Origin: Halocafeteria seosinensis
Taxonomy: Eukaryota > Sar > Bigyra > Bicosoecida
Assembly (NCBI GenBank): GCA_001687465.1
Contig: LVLI01000050.1
Location: 25,576-89,575 of the forward strand
Direction of reading: 5' to 3'
Length of the DNA: 64,000 nucleotides
The notes under the pieces were generated by a model. That model was not told the origin of the DNA. It saw nothing but the letters and a program-made list of their open reading frames with translations, and searched no databases. The position numbers and the translations under genes were made by a program. Positions 42,601-52,400 of this stretch are shown here, in pieces; positions within the stretch are counted from its first letter, which is position 1; each line of letters begins with the position of its first letter.

Positions 42601-44623
42601 GGGACAAATTGGCAATGGAAACAGTGGTGACTGTGGTGGAATTGTTGGAAGAAAAGCTGGGTCGCATACGGGTTACGTCAACATTACAGAATGCTACTCT
42701 TGGGGTGATATTAGTGGAGACCATTCAGGAGGAATTACGGGGAGTAATGCAGCAGAGCATAATGGTGAAGTTTATATCAAAGACTGCTACAGCCGAGGAA
42801 AGATACATGGAGGTGGCATCTGCGGTGGCAAAGCCGCGAAAGGCTGCGATAACTCTGAAGAGTGCATTGTTGAAATTGAAAACACATATGCTTCGGGAAA
42901 CATTGATAATGGTGGTGGTGGCATTATTGGAGGTATAGCCCAAGACGGTGCATATACCATCAGCATCAAGTATTCTGTGTATAGATCTCCACTCGTCGGT
43001 TCAGCTGGCCCTAGCGAGCCACTGGAGACGGGTAATGCTAAGGAGTGGCATGATATCACTGGGAAGCTATATCACGAACCTGATGACGTCGCCAGGTGGT
43101 TAGACGCTGTATGGGCTACGGATGGGCCAAGCAAGCTCCCTATATTGCGCTTTCAGCTTCCAACACCGAGTCCCTTCGCCACGTCAACACCTTCAAATAC
43201 CCCACCTCCTACCTCTACAGGGACGCCTTGCCCTACAGCTACCCCAACAAGAACTACTACATCGTCGATAACTCCCACAGGAACCCTCACAAGGACGCCG
43301 ACAGCCTCATCTACAGGAACTCCAACTTGCACACCGTCGGTGAGCCCAAGTCAAACGTATACGAGCACCCCGAGCAAGACATCTACCGAAACTATGACGC
43401 CTACCGGTACAAGAACCCCTTCAGCTACAGCCACTTCTAGCGAAACAGGTACAGGAACCAGACCGCCGACTCAGTCCGCTTCATCGAGCGAGAGCCCTTC
43501 CGTAACATCAACAGGCACGCATACCGCTGAATTTGTTGTTGGTGATACAGCGTCTTCGGAGTTAAGAGGCAGCAATCAAGGAGGTTTATCTTCTGCGTTA
43601 CGTGTTTCCATCGCCGCTGCGATGGGTGGAGCTATGTTGGCAATAACAATCTATCTTGCATATCGGCGAAGGAAAAACCAAATAGTGGCCAAATCATGTA
43701 GCGGTCCGAGAGCAATGTATGCGACACAACTAGGTATACCTTTAGAGAGCTTGAAGCTAATGTCTTCGATTGAGGGTGGTAGCCATATTTCCATGGTACC
43801 GCATAGCACTGGTGCTTTGGTATCGGAAACCTATCGTCAAGAGGGAAGATCCCCGCTACCGGGAATGTCTCAAGTGTTTGCTGGTGGTCAGGCTGGAGAG
43901 AGGAGTATCGCTCATATTAACCCCATAGCGTCGAATGCCCAGTGCGGACGTGCTGAGCAAACTCAGTCAATGATGAGGAAACACACTGTCGAAAATAAAT
44001 TTTCGTTAGAGTCCGGGAGGACTGAACAGAGAGAAATCAAGGCATACGCGTTTTCTGGCATTCAAAGTGGGAAAGCAGATGTACACACTCCAGTAGGTAT
44101 GAGTATTGGCACTGAGGTCGGTTCCGATCAGCCTCGCGTTGTCTTGGTGGATACTAGTTCACAGTCAGCGCGGTCTTCGGGAACTGTTCGGATCCTCTCA
44201 TCGAAAGCGCCGAGGCTTGAGAAGGGGGGAAGAAACAATCCTGGTAATTCAACTATAAAGGTGGCTGTGGCAGCCGAGCTGGATACCGCTCAATTGAGGC
44301 ACGTTGATAGGGTCCTGTTGAAATTGCGGCACTGGAAAGCAAAACTGTTGGCTGAACCACCTCCGTTAGTAGAGGTCGAATCCAGGGATGCTATGCACAA
44401 CGGCAATATTGCGAGAGGGGACGGTGATCAGGTTTCCTCGCCATTGGCACGTGCTCTTCCTCCTCTACCGGCGAGTCACATTCAGAAATTGGAGTTTGCC
44501 ATCTCGAAAAATTCAGGTGGTGTACAGTCTTATGAAGCGATTGAGCAACATCGTAACCAACTTCGCCTAGAGAGTGATCCTCCGAAGAAGCTCTTTCGTC
44601 CCCAAGTTCCGCGAAGTAAATGA
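39626..44623 (+). CDS. P10: double-ectodomain GLUG-repeat surface protein (1665 aa)
   Basis: An intact frame from ATG 39626 (same context as P9's ATG) to TGA 44621-44623. The N-terminus and first start domain match P9. Fourteen GLUG repeats and a cap ending 'LPILRFQAPAPT' (near residue 672) follow. Instead of a stalk, a second start domain then begins immediately ('DQRKQIVDGQVSC', 'NEVFDGNHHFFKL', 'APIIRNVHV', 'VDSCSSSG'), with ten more repeats and a second cap ending 'LRFQLPTPSP' near 43150-43175. A short stalk (about 43170-43590), TM (about residues 1328-1349) and standard tail follow, stopping right after 'PQVPRSK' without the usual final residues. One ambiguous base at 42353. It looks like two neighbouring genes fused with loss of the first gene's stalk, TM, tail and spacer and of the second's signal. 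Confidence 0.93.
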   Translation: MVRKKNSQPPSAALATDKGFPCAVPGGKARRLLACAIGLSLVVQVLSTGRDRRQEIVDGEVNCISYNATERLFRMNCTLDWKAHRYGHSDYITLLANEIFDGNHHTFELNDSHDVFEGIFAIKSEGNASEGTVESFEQAPIIRNVHVTGGTTSSGGGFIVRAKQKFFIVESCTSSGRILGGGICGDCCGANGGQIKITNSSSTGQIVADGAGGITVQNLGSDGGMADVSDSHSAGDILEEDTGGIVGALTAEDEGMLYGVDCNSTGGIDGGSSSPPARGGIVGAKAGSNHGFVHVQRCHYSGEISGDGSGGIISSLAGSSGGEAYIVDCNCTGTIAGSKSGGIAGKEAGSHSGFVHIERCHSTGKIIGYASGGITGSDAAVQNSNVEIINCSSTGDLTAPDGACGGICGARAASSSGQLNITNSHSLGIIGKYNAGGIVGRDAAKDNGKIRIRRCFSEGSIDGTNAGGICGSFSFVAGDEGGEIYITQSYSTGDITGVKSGGIVGEGAGSNGFIEITQCFSLGDILGDESGGIAGTNAGEYNGKVYIRDCYSRGKIGGSDSGGICGAQVGSSCTTSVCNIILENTFSSGGITHGASGIIGSISGGHVAVKYSVYNGTSGRPIGDTTYDKGNSDNIEDITGNLYEYNGELKWSHAIWATNGTDELPILRFQAPAPTDQRKQIVDGQVSCISYNATDRNFRMNCDLEWHAHGFNYADYITLCANEVFDGNHHFFKLDDNYSYFGLFVIKSDGNASKGRVESFEQAPIIRNVHVSDGATTDGGGFVVQKEQKFFIVDSCSSSGRILGGGMCGDNCGAHGGQVKIMNSSSTGDVDADGAGGITGQKLGYNGGIANIGNCHSRGVLFRANSSGICGQFAGGKEGQIYIENSYSVGKIQGDGSGGIAGGAAGIEKXRVEIVECYSSGGIFGADSGGITGGGAGQDGGEVRVTSCHSTGDISGEGAGGICGSGSLGYMSPISSVSTDGGSVYVTRSYSEGQIGNGNSGDCGGIVGRKAGSHTGYVNITECYSWGDISGDHSGGITGSNAAEHNGEVYIKDCYSRGKIHGGGICGGKAAKGCDNSEECIVEIENTYASGNIDNGGGGIIGGIAQDGAYTISIKYSVYRSPLVGSAGPSEPLETGNAKEWHDITGKLYHEPDDVARWLDAVWATDGPSKLPILRFQLPTPSPFATSTPSNTPPPTSTGTPCPTATPTRTTTSSITPTGTLTRTPTASSTGTPTCTPSVSPSQTYTSTPSKTSTETMTPTGTRTPSATATSSETGTGTRPPTQSASSSESPSVTSTGTHTAEFVVGDTASSELRGSNQGGLSSALRVSIAAAMGGAMLAITIYLAYRRRKNQIVAKSCSGPRAMYATQLGIPLESLKLMSSIEGGSHISMVPHSTGALVSETYRQEGRSPLPGMSQVFAGGQAGERSIAHINPIASNAQCGRAEQTQSMMRKHTVENKFSLESGRTEQREIKAYAFSGIQSGKADVHTPVGMSIGTEVGSDQPRVVLVDTSSQSARSSGTVRILSSKAPRLEKGGRNNPGNSTIKVAVAAELDTAQLRHVDRVLLKLRHWKAKLLAEPPPLVEVESRDAMHNGNIARGDGDQVSSPLARALPPLPASHIQKLEFAISKNSGGVQSYEAIEQHRNQLRLESDPPKKLFRPQVPRSK

Positions 44624-45256
44624 TCCCTTCAGCTACATGGCTGGACTAGCTCGATCCCAAAGAATGTTTCCGGTGCCAGCTTCCACCAACTACATTGCTT
44701 TGCCTTTTAAGAGACGTATGTTGTAGCTTTGAACGATTCTCTTGTACGCTTGTTACAGGCTGGTGGAATTCACGACTGACGTGCAACATCCTCTAACTTG
44801 AGGAGTCGAGTAGGCTCGAGCAAAGAATTGCCATCCGCCCTGCCGCCATTCCTGCCGAAAATGGCTGAAAGCATGTTGACTCGTTTATTGACATGGAACT
44901 GAAATGTAGTCTCATCCCACCTCCTGAGGAATTGAGCCTGGAAGGGTGGAGTCCAACTCGGCATTAGGTGGCTCAGGATTTCATTCTTCAAGCCAGCTTG
45001 GATTCTCTCTGCTTAGAACTGCCCCGATTCCGTCTCGAAAAAAATCGCATCTACCTAATATTGACACTTTTATGTAGTGTGGTGTTCAGGTCCTCAACGG
45101 ACAAATTTCCGCCCGGATGGGGGTCGAATATGCCGCATTTCCTGCCGTATTACGTGCATTGACCGATTTCTGTGTCCATTTTACCGCTAGATTGCACTCA
45201 TTGACTAGATAACAATCCATCGTATACTGTATAGTCGCTGTTTGGATAATGAATGG
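44624..45256. other. P10-P11 intergenic region
   Basis: A 0.63 kb spacer. GTATACTGTATAG at 45222-45234 lies about 25 bases before the P11 ATG. A minus-strand 73-codon frame (44770-44991) has protein-like composition but no recognisable motif and is not called. Confidence 0.5.
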
Positions 45257-48200
45257 ATGAGGAGATCCCGTCGGAAATGTCACCGGGAAGCGGTCGCATG
45301 GAGCATCGGGATCCCGATTCTCTTTATTATGCTGTCAGTGGACGCCATTGATTTACGAGGCGATATCATCGCGGGCACTTCGGATGATCCCCGTGGAGGC
45401 TCCGGCGGTGGCATAGGGTGGTCTTGTCTGCAGTATGATGGTGAAGAGGGCCGGTTCTGGCTGAAATGTGACTTGACTTCCTGGGAAAATAACGACTGGA
45501 TCACACTTCATGCCAAAGAAGTGTTTGACGGCAGCCATTTCACGATCGATTTGTCCGGGACCGGTGGTAGTTTTGAAGGACTGTTTGCTGTGAAAACTGA
45601 AAATGATGACCAGGAGGGTAGTGAAGGCAAGGTGGAACGATTTGAGCAAGCACCTATTATCCGAAATCTCCGGACGATTAACGGCGAGACTTCCGACAGA
45701 GGAGGGTTTATTGTGCGCCCTGACCAGAAGTTCTTTGTCGTCGAATCATGTAGCTCCTCAGGGAAGATAAAGGGAGGAGGCATCTGTGGTGCAAATTGTG
45801 GAGCCAATCGTGGGAGAATCAAAATCTGGAATTCGACTTCCAGTGGCCGGATTGACGAGAAAAGTGCTGGAGGTATCACAGGAGAGCGTACCGGGTACAA
45901 TAAGGGCGTTGCCGATATCGTCGACTGTTATTCCAGTGGAGATATTGATGAAGAAGACGCAGGTGGGATCTGTGGCAAATTGGCCGGTGGCTTGGAAGGC
46001 AAAGTTTCCATTACGGGCTGCCATTCTGATGGTGCAATACAGGGATACGAAAGTGGCGGTATTGTTGGAGGAGATGCTGCATTGGATTGGGGCCACGTGC
46101 GTATTCAAGGGTGCTACTCCACCGGTGGAATTGCAGGAGTTAATAGTGGCGGAATTACAGGAGGTGATGCAGGGCAAGGTGATGGAGAAGTTAGAGTGGC
46201 TCTGTGTTACAGTACCGGCGTGATAAGTGGAAAATACGCAGGTGGTATATGCGGATCGCAAAGATATGCACTGGACATGGTAGATAACATAAGGGTCAGT
46301 GGTGGAGGTTCGGTATATATAACGCAGTCATACTCAACAGGTGAAATCACAGCAGAAGGAAGCGGAGGAATCGTCGGTGGAGCTGCTGGGTCGGATGGAA
46401 GTCTTCTGGAAATTGAGGGATGCTATTCTGAGGGGAGTATAAGCGGACGCTATAGTGGAGGAATCGTTGGCTTCGATGCCGGCAGAAACGGTGGAGAAGT
46501 TCGTATTACAAACTGCTACACCACAGGAGATGTAAATGGCTTGGAATCTGGTGGTATCTGTGGAGTTATTTTGGAGGGCATTGTCATTGTCACCAACGTG
46601 TTTTCTTCGGGTCCCGTTTCTGGAACTAATGCTGGTAGCATCATAGGAAGTATTTGGTCTACGTCGCTACTAGTTGAAGTAAAATACTCTGTGTATAACG
46701 ATCGTGATTTTGGCAGTCTGGTTGGTGTCGGTACCGACTTTGTGACTGTCGACGGGAACTCTGACGATTTGGGAGATATTGCAGGACGGCTGTATCACTA
46801 TTATTACAATGGGATGCTGCAGCAATGGTCTGATGCTGTATGGGCTACAAATGGTCCAGAAGCACTTCCTATATTGCGTTTTCAGCTTCCAACATCCACT
46901 GCGACATCAACTGCCTCAAGCAGCTCATCTCCTAGCTCTACTCCTACCCCTACTGCGACAGCTACCCAAACCGGAATCGCTGTGTCGAAAAGTTCACAAT
47001 CTCCAGTCCCAACAGAGACTCCTAACCTTGCAATAACTCCGACAGGATCTGCTACGGGTAGGGCTACCCGGACGAAGGCTAATATTCCAACGACTACTCT
47101 CAGCCCAACCTCACTCAGGACCATGACTCCTACAGCTACAGGTGATCATAGTTATAGCCCAACGGAAACGAGTATAAGGGTGGAAGTCCCAACTTCCACG
47201 TCGACAGTTATTGAAACAACTACTTGTAGCCGAACTCCTACGCATACCCCAAGTGACACATCTACACGGACTGATACTATAACAGTTTTATGGACCTCAA
47301 CCTCAACACCGAGCAACACTCCAACGAGTACGAGATTGCCAAATGGGATCTGGAGCTCACCTAGTAGAATGCCTACAACTAGTTTTAGTTCAGCGACATC
47401 GTGTGCTTCGTCCGTTTTGACAACTATTCGGCGGACTCCTCAGTCTACTGGAAGCAGCTCGTTTTCGCCGGTACAATCACGCTATACCATGTCGCCGACG
47501 GCGAGGGTGAAATGGTCTCCAACGTTTTCTGCTACGCAGTCTTCTGCACACTCCCCAATTATTCCAAATTCGGCGACTACGGTGCCAACACCTCCTGGAG
47601 ACCTGAAAGGGGCGCCACCCACTACCATAGACTCGAGTTCTACTCCACTGAATGGCAACGAGTCAGATGCAGTATCATCGCGTGCAATGCGGAACACGCC
47701 AGATGTGTTATCCTTTGCTCTTCGTACTCTGCTTCCGTCTGTAGTGGGTGCGCTTCTTCTGATAGTTACAGTCTATCTCGCCTACCGACGAAAGCAAAAT
47801 GAAACTGCGGTAAAGGTGTGCAGTGATCCGCGATCCATGTATGCAACGCAACTAGGAATTCCCTTGGAAAGTCTAAAGCTTCTTTCAAATTTGAACAGCA
47901 GCTCGGACGCCATATCGCACGCCTCCATCGCATCTTCGGGACAACTCACTCCAGGCCAGATGGAGAAATTTCCAATGGGAGCTTCGTGGAATCCGGAGAC
48001 ATCCGAGATACTTTCAAAAGACACTTTTGGAAGCAGAGGTATGGTCCACCTTAATCCCCTTGCTTCGAATGCCCGGCTAGCGGGGCAGCTAAAGTGCAAT
48101 GCTCAGAAACATGACGTTTTGGATAAATTCTTGTTAAAATCGAAGAAGATTGGGCGGATAGACATCATCCCGTGTACCCTTTCCCGTGTTCACTCGGAGC

Positions 48201-48742
48201 CAGGCAGTACACACATGTCAGTTAACACTACGGTTGAACGTGGTTCACAAGAAATGCCAGGAATTATTCTTGTTGATACCAGATCGTACGTATCAACCCC
48301 TTCAAAACCAATCCGTATCGTGTCCGTGGAAGCCCCGTCTCTTGTGCATGTAAGGAAGAATAGAAGTGGGAATGCGGTCATGCAGGTTGCTGTCGCCGCC
48401 CATCTTGATACAGTCCAGTTAAAACGCATAGATCGAATTCGACTGAAACTGCGCCATTGGAAAGCCAAACTACTGGCGGAACCTCCCCCGTTGGTGCAGA
48501 TTGAGACCGAATTCGGCGGCGATTCAGATACGCTGGACAAGTATGAGCAGTCGCCTTTGTTCAAGCATAAACTTCGTAGTTTGGACTCTCTAAGTGCCGA
48601 TTTCGAGTCCCACGGACTTGCCTTAGAGAAGAAAGAGCATCATCATATTGTCCAGATGCGTGGGGAAGAAGATCCTCCAAAGAAGAAATTTGCACCAAGG
48701 GCACCCAGGATCAGGCGCACCACACCTAATCTTCCGAGATGA
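45257..48742 (+). CDS. P11: GLUG-repeat surface protein
   Basis: An intact 1161-residue frame. The first in-frame ATG is 45257, giving a textbook signal: MRRSRRKCHREAVAW, then SIGIPILFIMLSVDA, then 'IDLRGDIIAG'. A Gly-rich insert follows before the first Cys. The start domain has 'KEVFDGSHFTIDL', 'IRNLRTING' and 'VESCSSSG'. There are ten GLUG repeats, the last degenerate (AGSIIG), and the cap ends at 'LRFQLPTSTAT' near residue 540. The stalk is less regular than in its neighbours. The TM is at about 820-843 (LLPSVVGALLLIVTVYLAY) followed by RRKQ, and the tail has 'DPRSMYATQLGIP', 'VHLNPLAS', 'LRHWKAKLLAEPPPLVQIE' and an altered end in which RRLEFA becomes KLRSLD. Probable type I membrane protein. 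Confidence 0.93.
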   Translation: MRRSRRKCHREAVAWSIGIPILFIMLSVDAIDLRGDIIAGTSDDPRGGSGGGIGWSCLQYDGEEGRFWLKCDLTSWENNDWITLHAKEVFDGSHFTIDLSGTGGSFEGLFAVKTENDDQEGSEGKVERFEQAPIIRNLRTINGETSDRGGFIVRPDQKFFVVESCSSSGKIKGGGICGANCGANRGRIKIWNSTSSGRIDEKSAGGITGERTGYNKGVADIVDCYSSGDIDEEDAGGICGKLAGGLEGKVSITGCHSDGAIQGYESGGIVGGDAALDWGHVRIQGCYSTGGIAGVNSGGITGGDAGQGDGEVRVALCYSTGVISGKYAGGICGSQRYALDMVDNIRVSGGGSVYITQSYSTGEITAEGSGGIVGGAAGSDGSLLEIEGCYSEGSISGRYSGGIVGFDAGRNGGEVRITNCYTTGDVNGLESGGICGVILEGIVIVTNVFSSGPVSGTNAGSIIGSIWSTSLLVEVKYSVYNDRDFGSLVGVGTDFVTVDGNSDDLGDIAGRLYHYYYNGMLQQWSDAVWATNGPEALPILRFQLPTSTATSTASSSSSPSSTPTPTATATQTGIAVSKSSQSPVPTETPNLAITPTGSATGRATRTKANIPTTTLSPTSLRTMTPTATGDHSYSPTETSIRVEVPTSTSTVIETTTCSRTPTHTPSDTSTRTDTITVLWTSTSTPSNTPTSTRLPNGIWSSPSRMPTTSFSSATSCASSVLTTIRRTPQSTGSSSFSPVQSRYTMSPTARVKWSPTFSATQSSAHSPIIPNSATTVPTPPGDLKGAPPTTIDSSSTPLNGNESDAVSSRAMRNTPDVLSFALRTLLPSVVGALLLIVTVYLAYRRKQNETAVKVCSDPRSMYATQLGIPLESLKLLSNLNSSSDAISHASIASSGQLTPGQMEKFPMGASWNPETSEILSKDTFGSRGMVHLNPLASNARLAGQLKCNAQKHDVLDKFLLKSKKIGRIDIIPCTLSRVHSEPGSTHMSVNTTVERGSQEMPGIILVDTRSYVSTPSKPIRIVSVEAPSLVHVRKNRSGNAVMQVAVAAHLDTVQLKRIDRIRLKLRHWKAKLLAEPPPLVQIETEFGGDSDTLDKYEQSPLFKHKLRSLDSLSADFESHGLALEKKEHHHIVQMRGEEDPPKKKFAPRAPRIRRTTPNLPR

Positions 48743-49445
48743 GTCCGTCTTGTTTAGTAAATGTGCCCGAGTGCTTGTACGGGTACGGACATGAAAATGA
48801 GGCTTGAAGCAGTTTCATTTTCTTTTCGTAATCGTTGAAAGCGGATCTAAGCACCTTGCTCCTTCGGGCGATGCTCTGCTAACAACTAGAAAGGTCTCAC
48901 AAGAGGAACTGCTCACTGGAGGAACTCATTCAGTAAGATTGGTGTAAACGAGGCACCTTTTACAGCATGTAGGCGATACATTATGTGCTTGCTTTAACAA
49001 GATCTTGCGCTGCAGCCAGTCACCTGCCTTCCTGCGACCAAGTCAAGTAGCCGTTGGCTTCGCGTCACGAGCTTCATTCACTGCAGTGTATTCAATTTTT
49101 CCTCAACCTAAATACATTCCTTTCACCAAAAACCCTCTCCGTCTTTCTTTAATTCCCTTCCTTGACGACCCTATCTCCATCATCGTAGGACTACACACAT
49201 TAGACGGTTCTGCACGGAATGCGAGGATCCGTATCCCCGATTCCATCCCAAGTTGAAGTTCCAGTGTAATATACTACCATACTATAAGAAAGAAAAGGAA
49301 TTGTTGGTGCCTTTGGGAATTGGTATTGGTTTGAGTCGACGAATCCAACCACAACTTACTGGGATCCGTGCAGCAGAACGAGCCACGTTTTCTCGGAGAA
49401 CTCATACAACCACATATTCACTACTGGTATACTGTATTGTTGTAA
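48743..49445. other. P11-P12 intergenic region
   Basis: A 0.70 kb spacer with no supported gene. GGTATACTGTATTG at 49426-49439 ends only a few bases before the P12 ATG at 49446. If the true start is 49524, the motif lies about 90 bases upstream. Confidence 0.5.
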
Positions 49446-52400
49446 ATGGTATACCAAGCTCCATTCCCTTCCTTCTCTCCCTGTTTAATAAGGGCGTCCA
49501 AACAAAAAAGAAAGACTGCACGCATGCCCGTCATTGTACCCATTGGTTTGGTGGTGGCTATGGCGGTCACCACCACCACCACAATGACGATGATGATAAT
49601 GACAACGGAAGTGGCAGCCGGAATTGATTTACGAGGCTCGATTACTGGTGGTACAGACGATCAGAATAAGCCCCCTTGCATAGACTATGACAGTCAGAAT
49701 AGATATTTTGAGCTGACATGTGATATAGGATGGAAAGACTCAAACTATGGAAACGACAATTTCATTACGCTGTACGAGAATGAAGTCTTTGACGGCAACC
49801 ATTACACCATCAACCTGACGGGGTTTAACGAGTTTCAGGGATTGTTTGAATTCCAAAATGAGCCCAAACATGGCCGAAGTGGAGATATTCCATCGTTTAT
49901 GCTAGCGCCAGTCATCCGTAATCTGCATGTCCGGAATGGCGCGACTTCCACATCGGGAGGCTTCATTGTGCGCACACAGCAGAAGTTTTTCATTGTTGAA
50001 TCGTGTAGCTCTTCTGGGATAATCAAAGGAGGTGGAATCTGTGGAGACTATAGTGGGCTCAACGGAGGCCAAATCAAGATTACGAATTCCTCTTCCACCG
50101 GAGAAGTGAGTGGTGAAGGTGCCGGTGGTATAGCAGGAAAGCACGTGGGCCACAACGGAGGGACTGTCAACATTACTGATTGCTACTCGACTGGCAACAT
50201 GGAAATTGACGCCGGTGGTATTTGTGGAAAGTTCGCTGGAGACGTGAAAGGTCAGATATTCATCACCAATTGCCACTCTGAGGGACATATGCAAGGAGAC
50301 GGAAGTGGTGGAATCGGAGGGGCGAAGGCCGCATTCAACGAGAGCAGGTTGGTGGTCGGGGAATGCTCTTCCACAGGAGAAATTGTGGGAAGGGGAAGCG
50401 GTGGCATTATAGGAATTGATGCAGCGCAAGTTGGCGGCATACTACGAATCACTATGTCTCATAGCATGGGAAAGGTATATGGACAGAATGCTGGAGGACT
50501 GTGTGGCTCCTTTCCGTATGAAGGAACAGTAGAAGGAGGAACTCTCCATATTTTCCAGTCATACTCCAGCGGGGAAATCCATGGATCCCTCAGTGGTGGT
50601 ATTCTCGGTGAAAAGGGGGGTGCGCGTGGAATTGCAACGATAATAGAGTGCTATTCCACAGGAAATATTACTGGCTATAAGAGCGGCGGAATTGTTGGTG
50701 GCAATGCTGGGGATCCACTGGGCCAAGTATGTATTAGAAATTGCTATACTCGTGGAAACATAGAGGGAGAAAAATCTGGAGGAATATGTGGAGCACTTCT
50801 TGGTGGGACTGTATCCATTTCCCACTCATACGCTTCCGGAATTGTTTCAGGAAGTAACGCTGGTGGACTGGTGGGGTATATGCGCCCATCGGACGCAGAT
50901 TACAAAGGGGGTGGTTTCGTCGGATACTCTGTGTATAACAGCGAGTCCCATCCGGTGATAGCTCACAAACACGGGTCCGTTTCCGACGTCTTCAACTCCG
51001 GCGAAATTGATGACATTACGGGAAAACTCTACAAGGTCAATGATGAACAATGGTGTGATAGCATCTGGGCAGTAGAAGCAGATGGGCTCCCTGTCTTAAG
51101 GTTTCAACTCCCTGCACCCACCCCGAGAGCTTCGTTTACACCCTCAGCCACAATGTCGCGCACATCCACCCGAACAGCAACAAAGACGAGAACGTTTACG
51201 CTGTCGAAATCGCCAGCCACTACACCCACCAGAAGTACAACCGCCAGACTCACAGGTACTCCTACATGCACTATGTCGGAATCTACCACCTCTACTGCCT
51301 CCATTATTCCAGACGTATCTACTAGTGGCAGTGCTACTAGTTCCCCTAGCAATACTCGCAGAGTCATTCCAACCGTTACGTCTTCCCCTAGTGGGACTGT
51401 CACTGCTGTCAGGGCTCCAAAAGAAACATCGACGGCCACTTCTACGGGTATTATCCCCCATAGCAATACTCGCAGTGTCATTTCTACGGCCACATCGCCT
51501 CCTAGTTCAATCCCAGACGAGACACCGAATAACCGTGCCACGGTTACTAGTGCCCTTCCCAACACTCGTACAGCCATTTCTACTGCCACATCGTCTCCTA
51601 GTGGAATCTACCGGATCAACTTAACTCCGACATTGACGACCAGTGCCACCAAGACACCTATCCTAACAACAACTTCGTCAGTAATTGCAACTATACCGAC
51701 CGGATCACCAGCAGCTACGAAATGCCTCGATAGGAGTTCCGAATCCCCCGGTGCAAGCAGATGGCCTTCGTTAGGCCCTGGTGTCACCCACAGCTGTGTT
51801 TATACTAAAGCATCTGATGCTACAGCGCCAAGCAGCAGTCTCGCAGAATTAACTGGAACACATGTAACAGGAACAATGACTTTCTCCGTCCGGTCTACCT
51901 CCTTTATGTCGTCTGATTCGCCGATGCCTACTTCTTCAGGAGCAGTCTTGGAGCAAGACAATAAATCGTCCAAACCAACAAAAAAGAGAGATAGTTTTTC
52001 CTCATCTGCTCAAGTATATGTGCCCAGTGCATTGGCAGGCAGTATACTACTGCTGCTAATTTACCTTGGGTATCAGCGGAGGAAAAACGAGAATGCAGCC
52101 AAAGCGTGCAACGATCCTAAATCAAGGTATGCGTCAAAGCTCGGAATCGATCCGCGATGTCTGAAAGTAATGTCGAGCATGAACGGAAATCCCGTTCTGC
52201 CAGAGCAAAAACCCATCGAACAAAAGAAAGGCACTTGGCTACACACTCAAACATGGGACCAAGACGAAGTTGCTGAATCTCCCATTTTAAGTGCGAACGT
52301 TCTCCACGAGACCCACAGTAGTTCTTTACGATCAACTGGAGATCGGAAGCAAGCCGAGCAACGCGAAATCAGCAATAAGACAGAGGCGATATCAGATAAA

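Noticed and set aside
44770-44991. A 73-codon minus-strand frame in the P10-P11 spacer
   Set aside because: Short, with no recognisable domain. It could be a relic of an unrelated gene but cannot be supported.
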